From NCBI GenBank assembly GCA_024680555.1, contig JAILCC010000019.1, forward strand, positions 62,001 to 126,000: DNA of 64,000 nt. Direction: 5' to 3'. The notes under the pieces were generated by a model. It had not been told where the DNA came from. It saw only the letters and a program-made list of their open reading frames with translations, and did not search any database. A program made the position numbers and the translations under genes. The stretch comes from a bacterium (lineage in GTDB: Bacteria > Cyanobacteriota > Vampirovibrionia > Gastranaerophilales > JAILCC01). This document shows positions 1-8,447 of the stretch, piece by piece. The first letter of the stretch is position 1; the number at the start of each line of letters is the position of its first letter.

Positions 1-2245
1 CTGTAGAAACAGTTTTTGTTGCATTCGCACCTGCTTGGTTGTATGTTGCATTTGCCTTTGACATTTGATTCGATATTTGCGTAGATAAAGATTCTTTTTG
101 TGCTGCAGCTTGAGCTTTTGATTCTGCATTTTCAGCTGCAGACTGTTTAGCTGAAATTTGTTCATCTATATTTGATGCTTTATTTGCTAAATTTTCAGCA
201 TTTGAATTTGCATTTTCTGCTTTTTCAGATGCAGCTGAAACCTCTTCATTTGCTTGAGCAACTTGTTCAGCGGCTGCTGCTTTTTCTGCATTTATTGTTT
301 CAAATGCTGCTTGAACTTGGGAAACTTTTTCTCCTGCATCTTCTTGTTCATCAGCTTTTTCTTTTTGGTCTTTCGCTTGAGATTCTTGAGCGTCTTTATT
401 TTCTTTTGCTTGCGCATCTTGTTTATCTTTTACTTCATCTTGTTGATCCTTTTGCGCTGCTTGAGCTTTCTCTTGTTGATCTTTTTGAGATGCTTGCGCT
501 TTATCATTTTGTTCTTTTTGAGCATCTTTTGCATTAGCTTCTTTAGACTGTTGTTGCTTTTTAGCTTTTTCTTCAGCTTCAGCTTGTAAAGCCTTTGTAT
601 CTGCTGATTTGGTATCAATTTTATCTTTTTTCACATCTACAGAATTTGCAGAATAAGACTCACCTGATGCAGAGGATGAACTTGCTGATGCAGAAGTAGA
701 AACACCATCAGCAGAACCTGATTTTGCTTGTGCTTTTTCATTGTTTGCTCTTTGCAACAATGTTTGTGTCTTATTGGTATCGTTTTGTCCTTTAGAAACT
801 TTCTCATTTCCCTGAGATTGGGTCATTTTAGCTTCTGATTTTTGCGCTTTGCTTTTTTGATTTTGTATCTTTCCTTTTTGAATCTTTCCATTATTTTTTG
901 ATTGATCTCTGTTTGCATCAGATTCCAAAGATGCTTGATTATTTGCATTTTCGTTAACTTGTTCTGCGGCAGAATTTGCTTGCATTGTGGAATCGTCGGC
1001 AGACTTTTCGGCACTATCACCAGCTGCATCACTTTCTTTTCCACACTTGTCTACTGAACTTGGATCATCAGAATCTACATCAGTATCAACATCTGCTTCA
1101 AAATCCAATGTTCCGTATTTTGTATCAGAATGTAAATCTTGAGTAAAATTGCCGCCACCGGCAACTACACCTACTGGAGAATTTCCTGCTGCGTTTTGAG
1201 CTTTCTGGGTATCTTGTGCAGAAAATTCAACATTTAAACCGCTTTGCAAAGTTTTAACAGCGCCAATTAAATCATTTGCGCTGATGTCTGATGCAGCTGC
1301 ACCGTTATTTGCTTGACCTATATTTTTGAAGTTATTTGTAACTTTAGAAACTGTTGCATCATCAAGTTTGTCTGCAACTTTTTTATCATCTTGTTCAAAA
1401 GAAGACTTGTTTTGTTGATATGTTGTTTGAATTTTGTCTTTTAATTCAGAATCATTGTTTGTATTTTTTGCTTTATTTTGTTCATCTTCAGCTGAGTTAG
1501 CTGCACCTGCTTTTTGAGTCAAAGAACCAAAAGTGGTTGTTTGATTGTTAGCAGCTGCAGTTTTGTTAGTTAATGAACCGAATGTAGTAGTTTTGTTTGC
1601 TTCACCTGCTTTAACAGGGTTTGTTGTTGTGTTTTTAGTAGTCAAAGAACCAAAAGAAGTTGTTTTGTTTGCGTTGTCTTCTTTTGTTGTATCTGCTTTT
1701 TGTTCAGTTTGAGAAGCTTGTGTTTTTTGTGCTTCTTGTACACCTTGAGCTTTACCTGTAGTTAATGAACCAAAACCGTTTTTAATCGGGTTAGTTTGTT
1801 TTTGTGATTCATCAGCTTGTTTGTCTTCTGTTTTTGTATTTTCAACTTGTTTTGCATCGTGTGCTTTAAGTGCGTTTTTGTCACCTTGTGCAACTGCTTG
1901 CATTTCGGAAAGTGAAAGTGAAGATACATCAACTGCTTGCATATTTCCGTTTTCATCTTTTGCTTTAGCATTTGCAGCTTTACCGGAATTATTTAAATAT
2001 AAACCCATAAGTTCAGTTACATCGGAATTGTTATCAGCATGAGAAAGGAGTTCTTGAATGGTATTAGAGTCGTAGCTTTCGTTTGCCATATCGGCAACTT
2101 GTTTAACAGCGAATACAGATGCTTCGTTTTGTTGTTCTTTCTTGATGTCAACTACTGATTTGTGTTGACCTGCCTGTTGTGCACTTTGTGCATTCAGGCT
2201 TTGGCTCGACATTTTGTTTAAAAGTTCGTGAATGTTAATACCCAT
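1..2245 (-). CDS. Long Q/A/K-rich low-complexity protein, 3' end beyond the left edge
   Basis: The reading frame is open from the ATG at 2245 to the first base of the window, at least 748 codons without a stop, so the C-terminus is missing. The ATG at 2245 sits seven bases after a GGAG; an in-frame ATG at 2251 is too close to it. There is no signal peptide or membrane segment. Residues about 155-240 carry four copies of an FGSLT motif embedded in T/K/N-rich sequence. The rest is rich in Q, A, K, S, E and D, and the last 150 visible residues (many AQKDQQ, AEKA and AEN runs) look like coiled coil. I do not recognise a family. Its composition resembles the protein encoded at 42581-44422, and both have a GGCAA-type promoter element. 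A structural or exported filamentous protein is possible, but that is inference. Confidence 0.8.
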   Translation of the reverse strand, partial: MGINIHELLNKMSSQSLNAQSAQQAGQHKSVVDIKKEQQNEASVFAVKQVADMANESYDSNTIQELLSHADNNSDVTELMGLYLNNSGKAANAKAKDENGNMQAVDVSSLSLSEMQAVAQGDKNALKAHDAKQVENTKTEDKQADESQKQTNPIKNGFGSLTTGKAQGVQEAQKTQASQTEQKADTTKEDNANKTTSFGSLTTKNTTTNPVKAGEANKTTTFGSLTNKTAAANNQTTTFGSLTQKAGAANSAEDEQNKAKNTNNDSELKDKIQTTYQQNKSSFEQDDKKVADKLDDATVSKVTNNFKNIGQANNGAAASDISANDLIGAVKTLQSGLNVEFSAQDTQKAQNAAGNSPVGVVAGGGNFTQDLHSDTKYGTLDFEADVDTDVDSDDPSSVDKCGKESDAAGDSAEKSADDSTMQANSAAEQVNENANNQASLESDANRDQSKNNGKIQKGKIQNQKSKAQKSEAKMTQSQGNEKVSKGQNDTNKTQTLLQRANNEKAQAKSGSADGVSTSASASSSSASGESYSANSVDVKKDKIDTKSADTKALQAEAEEKAKKQQQSKEANAKDAQKEQNDKAQASQKDQQEKAQAAQKDQQDEVKDKQDAQAKENKDAQESQAKDQKEKADEQEDAGEKVSQVQAAFETINAEKAAAAEQVAQANEEVSAASEKAENANSNAENLANKASNIDEQISAKQSAAENAESKAQAAAQKESLSTQISNQMSKANATYNQAGANATKTVST

Positions 2246-2273
2246 TTTCATGCTCCGATTGTAACTCGTATAT

Positions 2274-2304
2274 ATAAAAAGTATATACTTTGAAAATAAT
2301 TGCC
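2274..2304 (-). promoter_or_regulatory. GGCAA-type promoter element of the Q/A/K-rich gene
   Basis: Reading the minus strand, GGCAA (2300-2304) is followed by a T-rich run, a GTATATAC (2281-2288) and TTTTTATATATAC. The block closely matches the region upstream of the gene starting at 44422, including the flanking AAAAGGCAATT. The distance from GGCAA to TTTTAT is 20 bp here against 18 bp there, so the -10 assignment is uncertain. Confidence 0.45.
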
Positions 2305-2398
2305 TTTTCAGAGCGTGCTCTCTTAACATTTCTTAATATTTAAAAATTGGCGAATTTATACACCATTACCACTATTGCGACAAATACAACCATACACA

Positions 2399-2440
2399 AA
2401 ACCAAAAGAGTATATACTGAAGTATATACTCTTTTGGTTT
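2399..2440 (-). terminator. Perfect 20-bp inverted repeat downstream of folD
   Basis: The arms 2399-2418 and 2421-2440 are perfectly complementary around a GA centre. The position, about 55 bases after the folD stop, fits a terminator for the minus-strand operon, and a T run follows the stem on that strand. The arms contain GTATATAC, which also occurs in the promoter of the next gene, so a regulatory protein site or a small mobile repeat is a possible alternative. Confidence 0.6.
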
Positions 2441-2495
2441 ATTGATATATACACATCACTAGATATACTACATGACATGAATTTAATATATATAG

Positions 2496-3332
2496 TTATC
2501 TGTTTTTTGATAAAGAAATTGTATTCTTCATAAGCAATGCTATCGTCATAGGTCCGACGCCTTTTGGTACAGGAGTAATATATGATGCCTTTTCTTTTAC
2601 ATTCTCAAAATCGACATCCCCAACGATTTTTCCATCCTCAAGTCTGTTAATACCGACATCAATAACAACAGCCCCCTCTTTAATATCACCCGCTTTGATA
2701 AATGTCGGCTTGCCGATTGCAACAACAAGTATATCAGCCTGCTGCGTTATAGCGCACAAATTTTTAGTCTTGGAGTGGCAGAGAGTAACCGTTGCATTTG
2801 CGTTTGTCATCAAGACTGCAAGTGGTTTTCCCACGATATTTGAACGACCGACGATAACAACATTTTTACCCTCGGGAGATATATTGTATTCTTTTAGTAA
2901 TTCCATTATGCCCAATGGGGTACATGCCGTTGCGTATGGTATATCACCTGACAGAAGCTTGCCCAGATTGTAAGGATGAAAACCGTCAACATCTTTTGCG
3001 GGAGAAATCTTGTTTATAATTTTTTTCTCATCGAACCTTTTTGGTAACGGTAGCTGAACCAAAACCGCATCAACATCATCCTTGTTTGAAATAAGTTCTA
3101 TATTTTTTTCCAAACTTTCTTGTGTCTCACAATCGGAGAAAGTATATACTTCTGACTTTATCCCAAGCTCATAAGCCTTTTGCGCTTTTTTATTCACATA
3201 AATTTTGCTTGCAGGATTATCACCCACCAACACAACTGCCAAAGACGGAACTTTCTTTAAGAGAGCCACCTCTCGCTTTAAATCGGAAGTTATTTTGTCT
3301 GCTAAGTTTTTTCCGTCTAATATAACTGCCAT
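2496..3332 (-). CDS. folD: Bifunctional methylenetetrahydrofolate dehydrogenase/cyclohydrolase FolD
   Basis: Interconverts 5,10-methylene-, 5,10-methenyl- and 10-formyl-tetrahydrofolate with NADP, in the cytosol. The 278-residue length is normal. The catalytic domain shows YVNKK (active-site lysine), VQLPLP and DVDGFHP; the Rossmann part shows VGRSNIVGKPLAVL and the C-terminal ITPVPKGVGPMTIALLM signature. The ATG follows the stop codon of the upstream CooC-like gene by two bases and uses a GGAG that lies inside that gene's end, so the two are almost certainly cotranscribed. The pairing with a CooC-like protein hints at one-carbon or CO metabolism, but no other gene of such a pathway is in the window. 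Confidence 0.97.
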   Translation of the reverse strand: MAVILDGKNLADKITSDLKREVALLKKVPSLAVVLVGDNPASKIYVNKKAQKAYELGIKSEVYTFSDCETQESLEKNIELISNKDDVDAVLVQLPLPKRFDEKKIINKISPAKDVDGFHPYNLGKLLSGDIPYATACTPLGIMELLKEYNISPEGKNVVIVGRSNIVGKPLAVLMTNANATVTLCHSKTKNLCAITQQADILVVAIGKPTFIKAGDIKEGAVVIDVGINRLEDGKIVGDVDFENVKEKASYITPVPKGVGPMTIALLMKNTISLSKNR

Positions 3333-3334
3333 CC

Positions 3335-4084
3335 CTACTCCATTATTGGTAAATTTAATCTGACTATTGTATCGTTAATTGCTTTATTTACAATCTTAGA
3401 TGTTTTTTGAATTCCGTTCAATTCAAGGTTTTCATCATAAGGAATAACACCAAGTATTTTCATACAACTTTCATTCAGCTTTACTGAAATATTTTCGGGA
3501 ATACCAGATTTAACTTTATTTAAAACTATCCCCAACTGTCCTTCTGCCGCATACTTTTCAGATGCCTCCATTATACGTGATGCAAGTGCAACTGATTCTT
3601 CCGTTGGAATTGCGACTATAATAGTCGTATCAATCGGATAATCAACAAGCTGTATGAGGTATTTTAAATCGTACTCGCAATCGAAAATAACAAAATCGTA
3701 TCTGTCGTATAACTTCGTCAGAGCATTCGCAATTTCAAAAGTTATCGGACAACGACAATCTTTAGAGGGAGAAAGCCATGTTACAAGCAAGTCCGTATTT
3801 TCTTCCAATGGGAATATAATATCTTCCATAGCCCATTCCACATATTCTTGGCGTGTCATTTTGCTGGGAATACCGGTTTTGTACTCATGCTTTCCGCTTC
3901 TTATACCATAAACAGTCTCTCTTACTGAATGCCCAAACGTAAAACCAAATTCCGTCGAAAGGTCGTTATCTACAACCAAAAAGCTCTTTTCGGGATACTT
4001 TTGGCGCAAATTGTATAACATCGATTTTGCTATTGTTGTTTTTCCGTTACCACTTTTTCCTGTTATAGCAATTGTTGTTGTCAT
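3335..4084 (-). CDS. CooC-like MinD-family P-loop ATPase (nickel insertion)
   Basis: A 249-residue SIMIBI-class ATPase. The Walker A is GKSGNGKTT at residues 9-17, with the lysine of the deviant MinD-type loop. A CRC pair (C110, C112) stands where CooC1 of carbon monoxide dehydrogenase maturation has its nickel-binding CxC, and the following stretch (YDFVIFDCEYDLKYL, then a series like TEESVALASRIMEAS) matches CooC layout. Known CooC proteins use ATP to help insert nickel into CO dehydrogenase. It is directly upstream of folD. No CO dehydrogenase, hydrogenase or urease gene is visible here, so the client is unknown. A general MinD/ParA relative is the alternative. Confidence 0.7.
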   Translation of the reverse strand: MTTTIAITGKSGNGKTTIAKSMLYNLRQKYPEKSFLVVDNDLSTEFGFTFGHSVRETVYGIRSGKHEYKTGIPSKMTRQEYVEWAMEDIIFPLEENTDLLVTWLSPSKDCRCPITFEIANALTKLYDRYDFVIFDCEYDLKYLIQLVDYPIDTTIIVAIPTEESVALASRIMEASEKYAAEGQLGIVLNKVKSGIPENISVKLNESCMKILGVIPYDENLELNGIQKTSKIVNKAINDTIVRLNLPIME

Positions 4085-4153
4085 TCTTCTCTCTCAAATA
4101 CTATTCTGTCTTGATTTTAGCATTACAAGGCACTACGCACAATATTGTAAATT

Positions 4154-5434
4154 TTAGCCGCAAATAATACCTGCGATAGTTGCAGACATATAAGATGCAA
4201 GCGTACCACAGATAAGCGCCTTTATGCCGAGTTTTGCCAAATCTTCTTTTCTGTTTGGTGCAATTTCTCCGATACCGCCGATTTGAATTGCAACAGAACC
4301 AAGATTGGCAAAGCCGCAAAGAGCAAAACTCGCTATAACCACTGACTTATGACTCAAACCGAGCTTCATCATTTCCAACAAATCTATGTATCCGACAAAC
4401 TCATTTACCACCAATTTTGTTCCCATCAGTGCACCGACTTGTGAAGCCTCGTGAAAAGGAACTCCCATCAAGAACGCAAAAAACGAAAATATTGCGCCCA
4501 ATATGCTTTTTAAACTCAACGTTGAAAGTGTCATACCCAAAAGAGTTTCCCATCCGGTCAGGTCATGCAGCCACAGTCCGAATTTTCCCAAAATTGCATT
4601 TATCATCGCAATTAGCGCAATAAAACCGATTAGCATGGCTATAACGTTTATAGAAATTCTCATACCGTCAGATGCGCCGTGTGCAATAGCATCAATGACA
4701 TTGACATGGTTTTTCTTGACTTCAAGTGAAATAACTTCTGCAGTCTCAGACTTTTCAGTTTCGGGATACACGAGTTTTGAAATAACCAATGCGCCCGGCA
4801 TAGCCATTATACTTGCCGTCAAAAGGTATTCGGCAGGAATCCCAAGTCCAATATATACCGCCATAACACCACCTGCAATACAAGCCAAAGAGCCTGACAT
4901 AGAAGCGAGTAGTTCGGATTTTGTCATAGTGGGGACATAAGGTTTTATCATCAACTGCGCCTCAATTTGTCCGACAAATGCGCTTGAAACATTAGAAAGA
5001 GCCTCACTGCCCGATACCTTCATCAGCTTGTATACAATTTTTGCAATAAAAGCAACCAATCTTTGCATAATTCCGAAGTGATATGCAATAGAAACAAGCA
5101 CCGCAACAAATATAATCGTAGGGATAAGTGTCAATGCAAAAAGGTAATCGCCATAGTTGCCAAAAAGTTCGTTGTGAATAACACCTGTTTTTGTTAATAC
5201 ACCAAATACAAAATCACCGCCATAGCTTGAAAATTCAAGCAATTTATTTATACAGTGCCCAATCCAATTGAATATATTTTGTCCCAAAGTAGTTTTCAAT
5301 ATAAACAGGGCAAGCAAAACCTGCAACAATAAACCCGAAATTATTGTGTGCCAATTAATACGTTTTTTGTTATTAGACATTAAAAAGGCAATTAAAAGAA
5401 TAAAAACTATTCCGATAAGTCCAAAAAATCTCAA
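4154..5434 (-). CDS. nupC: Concentrative nucleoside transporter (NupC/CNT family)
   Basis: A 426-residue polytopic inner-membrane protein of the CNT family, which imports nucleosides with H+ or Na+. The typical pattern is present: N-terminal hairpin of two helices, an SSAFVGQIEAQLMIKPYV segment, SGSLACIAGGVMAVYIGLG, GVPFHEASQVGALMGTKLV and a final CGFANLGSVAIQIGGIG. Length is normal. The start is a TTG at 5434, chosen because GGAG lies six bases before it; it overlaps the pgi stop codon (TTGA). With cdd and pyrG elsewhere in the window this supports pyrimidine salvage. Substrate range cannot be read from the sequence. Confidence 0.93.
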   Translation of the reverse strand: MRFFGLIGIVFILLIAFLMSNNKKRINWHTIISGLLLQVLLALFILKTTLGQNIFNWIGHCINKLLEFSSYGGDFVFGVLTKTGVIHNELFGNYGDYLFALTLIPTIIFVAVLVSIAYHFGIMQRLVAFIAKIVYKLMKVSGSEALSNVSSAFVGQIEAQLMIKPYVPTMTKSELLASMSGSLACIAGGVMAVYIGLGIPAEYLLTASIMAMPGALVISKLVYPETEKSETAEVISLEVKKNHVNVIDAIAHGASDGMRISINVIAMLIGFIALIAMINAILGKFGLWLHDLTGWETLLGMTLSTLSLKSILGAIFSFFAFLMGVPFHEASQVGALMGTKLVVNEFVGYIDLLEMMKLGLSHKSVVIASFALCGFANLGSVAIQIGGIGEIAPNRKEDLAKLGIKALICGTLASYMSATIAGIICG

Positions 5435-6834
5435 TTTTCACTCCATTCCATACTTTGTGTTTTCTCTTTTAACATACGAGCTGACTCCTCGTAGCCAACA
5501 CGCCCCATCAGTGCGTACGTGTAGTTTTTAACCTGTTCAACTCCGGGTTGGTTAAACGTATCAATATTGTACAAAGCTCCGGTAATTGCAGTCTGCACCA
5601 TAAACGTATGAAAAAGCACTCCCAAATAATATTCATTTATCTTGGGAATACTTATTGTAACGTTTGGTTTTTGGTAATCCGTTAAAGATGCCATTGTAGA
5701 ATCAGCCTCGGCATTAAGAAGTTCATTCAAAGACTTTCCGCTAAGATAACTCAAACCCGTATATTGGAATATGTCAGGAATATTAGCAACCGTATCAAAT
5801 TCTTCTACTCTGACAAAATCAATAACTTTATCATTCGGACCTTCATTAAAAAGCTGCAACATGGAGTGTTGGTCAGTTACCCCGACAGCCTTTATGGGAG
5901 TCAGACCTGCATTTATTTTGTTACCATAAAAATCATATTCTTTTCCGAGAGACTCAGCCCATAATTGACAGAACCAATCGGGAAAATATTTCAAGCGATT
6001 TGAGTACGGCATCATGACCGTTTGTTTTTTACCTTTTTTAATATCCATAAGGTAATGTATCAAGGCATATTGGGCTGCAATATTTTTATATATATCGGTA
6101 TATTGCGCCTGTGCATCAGCGTCACGGACACCACGCAACAATTCTTTTAAATCAAAACCGAGTATCGCAAACGGCAATAAACCTACCGAACTGAACACAG
6201 AAAATCTTCCGCCCACATCATCAGGAACTTCAAAAGCCTTATAACCCTCTTGAGATGCGAGTTGTCTAAGTATTCCGACATTTCTATCCGTTGTAACAAC
6301 TATACTTTCTCTGTAATTGTCATCACATTCTTTTTTCATTTTGTCTTTTATAATCATATATACGGCCATAATCTCCGCCGTATCACCAGATTTAGTGACA
6401 ACATTTATAAGTGTTTTTTTCAAGTCCAAAATATCTAACAGTCCGTTTATTCTGTCAGGATCAATATTATCTATAAAGAATACTCTTGGGAAACCGTTTC
6501 TTTGTTCGGTAGAAAGTGAATTCCAAAACGGATTAAGAAGCGCATGACTGATAGCCTTGCCACCCAAAGATGAACCGCCTATCCCCAGTATCACCATATT
6601 TTCGTATTTATCTTTTACTTCAGCGGCAAACTCATTTATATACCAAAGAGTATCTTCATCATACCCGAGGTTCATCCACTTTTTGCCGGCATCTCGTTCG
6701 TCTTTATTGGAATAAAGGTCTGTGATAATTTGAGAAATACGCTCTTTGTACTCCTCAAATTCATTTTCTATACTAAGACCATTTTCTTCACCGATAACTT
6801 CGGCTCTGATATTACGATAGTCGAACTTAATCAT
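5431..6834 (-). CDS. pgi: Glucose-6-phosphate isomerase
   Basis: Interconverts glucose 6-phosphate and fructose 6-phosphate in glycolysis and gluconeogenesis. About 467 residues, the shorter bacterial form. Signature pieces are VILGIGGSSLGGKAISHAL near residue 85, NVVTKSGDTAEI (phosphate-binding and the TKSGDT motif) and VGGRFSVFSSVGLLPFAI. An upstream in-frame ATG at 6846 exists, but GAGG is correctly spaced only for the ATG at 6834, giving the start MIKFDYRN. It is the first gene of a pair with the nucleoside transporter, whose TTG start overlaps its stop. Confidence 0.95.
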   Translation of the reverse strand: MIKFDYRNIRAEVIGEENGLSIENEFEEYKERISQIITDLYSNKDERDAGKKWMNLGYDEDTLWYINEFAAEVKDKYENMVILGIGGSSLGGKAISHALLNPFWNSLSTEQRNGFPRVFFIDNIDPDRINGLLDILDLKKTLINVVTKSGDTAEIMAVYMIIKDKMKKECDDNYRESIVVTTDRNVGILRQLASQEGYKAFEVPDDVGGRFSVFSSVGLLPFAILGFDLKELLRGVRDADAQAQYTDIYKNIAAQYALIHYLMDIKKGKKQTVMMPYSNRLKYFPDWFCQLWAESLGKEYDFYGNKINAGLTPIKAVGVTDQHSMLQLFNEGPNDKVIDFVRVEEFDTVANIPDIFQYTGLSYLSGKSLNELLNAEADSTMASLTDYQKPNVTISIPKINEYYLGVLFHTFMVQTAITGALYNIDTFNQPGVEQVKNYTYALMGRVGYEESARMLKEKTQSMEWSEN

Positions 6835-6903
6835 CAACTTCCTCATGACTGATTTATATTTATATAATACATGGTGAAAAATTTTTTTGAAGTAAATAAA
6901 AAT

Positions 6904-6936
6904 AAAAAAAGACTCGATGTTATCGAGTCTTTTTTT
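6904..6936. terminator. Bidirectional rho-independent terminator
   Basis: AAAAAAAGACTCGAT, a GTT loop and ATCGAGTCTTTTTTT form a perfect stem with T tracts on both strands. It ends transcription of the 6954-7583 gene before pgi. Confidence 0.9.
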
Positions 6937-6953
6937 AATATTTATATAAGCTA

Positions 6954-7583
6954 TTACGCTTTATTTTTCGGTCCGGAGGTAAGGTAAGCAATGATACCAA
7001 GGGCTACTGCGCAAATTCCTGCCCATTTTGCAGCTGCTTTAATTTTGAAGCTCTTTGCTACTTTTTGAAGTCCTTCACCAAGGCTTTTGTTAGCTCCTTC
7101 AGTTATAAATTTGCCGTCTTTAACTAAGCCGTCAATTACACCTTTTTGTGCATTGTGTGTAGCTTGAGCTGATGCTGATTCAACAAATGTTTTTAATGTT
7201 TCTGCATTTGTAACACCTTCAAGCCCTTTTGTTATTGCTTCACCTTCAAGACCGTGTGTCTTCAATGTGTTAACAATACCTTCTTTGAATGTTTTCAATG
7301 CAGCTTCTTCAGCCGGAACTACTGTTTTTGTAGCATCTTTTAAACCTTCAAGATATGTTTTTAATTCAGGTTTAACTGCACTGTTTACTGCTGCTTCAAA
7401 TGCTGTTTTTGCTTCGCCTTCCAAGCCTTCAGCTGCTGCTTTTACAAATTTGTCTGTGGCTTTGTTATCTTTTAAAGCTTTTGTTAAAAAGTATCCGCTT
7501 GCGCCACCTGCGACTGCACCAGCTGCTATACCTGTACCGGTATATGCACCTGTGTTATCTGTTACATTACTTACTCCTGTCAT
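6954..7583 (-). CDS. Unknown 209-residue protein with two membrane-like segments
   Basis: I do not recognise a family. The N-terminus has a glycine- and alanine-rich, glycine-zipper-like stretch (GTGIAAGAVAGGASGYFL, about residues 16-33). The C-terminus has a hydrophobic helix (WAGICAVALGIIAYL) followed by a short basic tail. Between them lies an alanine/lysine/glutamate-rich, probably helical region of about 140 residues with an EGLEGEA motif occurring twice. No cleavable signal peptide is evident. It stands alone between a terminator and a strong promoter-like element that belongs to the AGCAA/TTTAAT group. A membrane-associated or pore-like protein is conceivable but unsupported. Confidence 0.75.
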   Translation of the reverse strand: MTGVSNVTDNTGAYTGTGIAAGAVAGGASGYFLTKALKDNKATDKFVKAAAEGLEGEAKTAFEAAVNSAVKPELKTYLEGLKDATKTVVPAEEAALKTFKEGIVNTLKTHGLEGEAITKGLEGVTNAETLKTFVESASAQATHNAQKGVIDGLVKDGKFITEGANKSLGEGLQKVAKSFKIKAAAKWAGICAVALGIIAYLTSGPKNKA

Positions 7584-7617
7584 GAAGAGACCTACCTTTC
7601 ATTAGTTTTACACTACC

Positions 7618-7655
7618 TTGTACTTTATTAAAGTACAAACTAAAAAATAATTGCT
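7618..7655 (-). promoter_or_regulatory. AGCAA/TTTAAT promoter with an overlapping palindrome
   Basis: On the minus strand AGCAA (7651-7655) is followed after 18 bp by TTTAAT (7627-7632). The TTTAAT lies in the centre of a perfect palindrome, TTGTACTTTA-T-TAAAGTACAA (7618-7638), which would be a natural operator overlapping the -10 element. Confidence 0.5.
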
Positions 7656-7681
7656 TATATTTTACACTATTTTTTAAATAT

Positions 7682-7710
7682 TTTACATAACTTTACAAAA
7701 ATGTTAATAT
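7682..7710 (+). promoter_or_regulatory. Promoter six bases from the start codon (leaderless transcript)
   Basis: TTTACA (7682-7687), a 17-bp spacer and TAATAT (7705-7710) form a good vegetative promoter. The -10 box ends only six bases before the ATG at 7717, which predicts transcription starting at the start codon. There is no Shine-Dalgarno sequence. Confidence 0.55.
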
Positions 7711-7716
7711 ATTCTT

Positions 7717-8370
7717 ATGAAAAAAATAATCTTAATAGCCTTTCTAATATTTATTACAGCTATAAATTGCGGGGCGTTCGGAAAACCTAAAAAAGTAACA
7801 TGTAAAAAACCGATATACTTTTTTGAAAATCAAAAAAAGGATATCTTTTTTGGTTATTTGGATGAAATTGTCCAACATGAGGGTTATGAGGTTGAGAAAA
7901 TGCAATATGACCTTGGCTACATGTTATTAAAATATAATATAAAAAAGGATAAGGTTGTTCCGGTCAGTTTATTGTTGAAACAATTCGGAAACGATGTATA
8001 TTTATTTATTGATATTCCCAAAAACAATACCGAGCTTGAACATTATATATATAAAGGACTGAAAGACAAGTCCAAAAACTCTTATTTATTAAACAACGAT
8101 TATTTCTGCAAGCAATTAACTCAGGATGCGGAAAGCATTAGAACAAGAAGTAAATCCACCCTGCAAGAAACGCAATATAATCCAGCCGTGTATGTAATGG
8201 ATATGAAGCGTTATGTCGGATACGATAAAAAAACATATTTTTGGAAAAGCAAATACAAAAAGCAGGATAAGAAAAGAGCGCAAACGGAAGTCCAACAAGC
8301 TAAAAAAGAAGCGAAAATAAAAGCCAAAATTCAAAAGAGAGAAAGCAAAATTATCCCCGAACAACTTTGA
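7717..8370 (+). CDS. Secreted or membrane-anchored protein of unknown function
   Basis: A 217-residue protein with a lysine start and hydrophobic core (MKKIILIAFLIFITAINC), a clear Sec signal sequence. A cysteine at residue 18 raises the possibility of a lipoprotein, but the asparagine before it does not fit a strict lipobox. The middle is alpha/beta-like without a family I recognise, and the last 40 residues are a highly charged K/E/Q helix. No Shine-Dalgarno precedes the ATG; the promoter geometry suggests a leaderless mRNA. Divergent from the 6954-7583 gene. Confidence 0.75.
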   Translation: MKKIILIAFLIFITAINCGAFGKPKKVTCKKPIYFFENQKKDIFFGYLDEIVQHEGYEVEKMQYDLGYMLLKYNIKKDKVVPVSLLLKQFGNDVYLFIDIPKNNTELEHYIYKGLKDKSKNSYLLNNDYFCKQLTQDAESIRTRSKSTLQETQYNPAVYVMDMKRYVGYDKKTYFWKSKYKKQDKKRAQTEVQQAKKEAKIKAKIQKRESKIIPEQL

Positions 8371-8381
8371 TGTTACGACTC

Positions 8382-8410
8382 TTTACTCATTATCATTTTA
8401 AGGATATAAT
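8382..8410 (+). promoter_or_regulatory. Vegetative promoter of pyrG-cdd
   Basis: TTTACT (8382-8387), a 17-bp spacer and TATAAT (8405-8410), about 40 bases before the pyrG start codon. Confidence 0.6.
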
Positions 8411-8447
8411 CAGCATGAATATTTAGACATGAGTATAGGTGGGGAAT

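Noticed and set aside
172-589. Leucine/phenylalanine-rich open frames on the plus strand
   Set aside because: They lie antisense to the long Q/A/K-rich gene; the hydrophobic composition is the mirror image of its Lys/Gln/Ala codons and there is no ribosome binding site.
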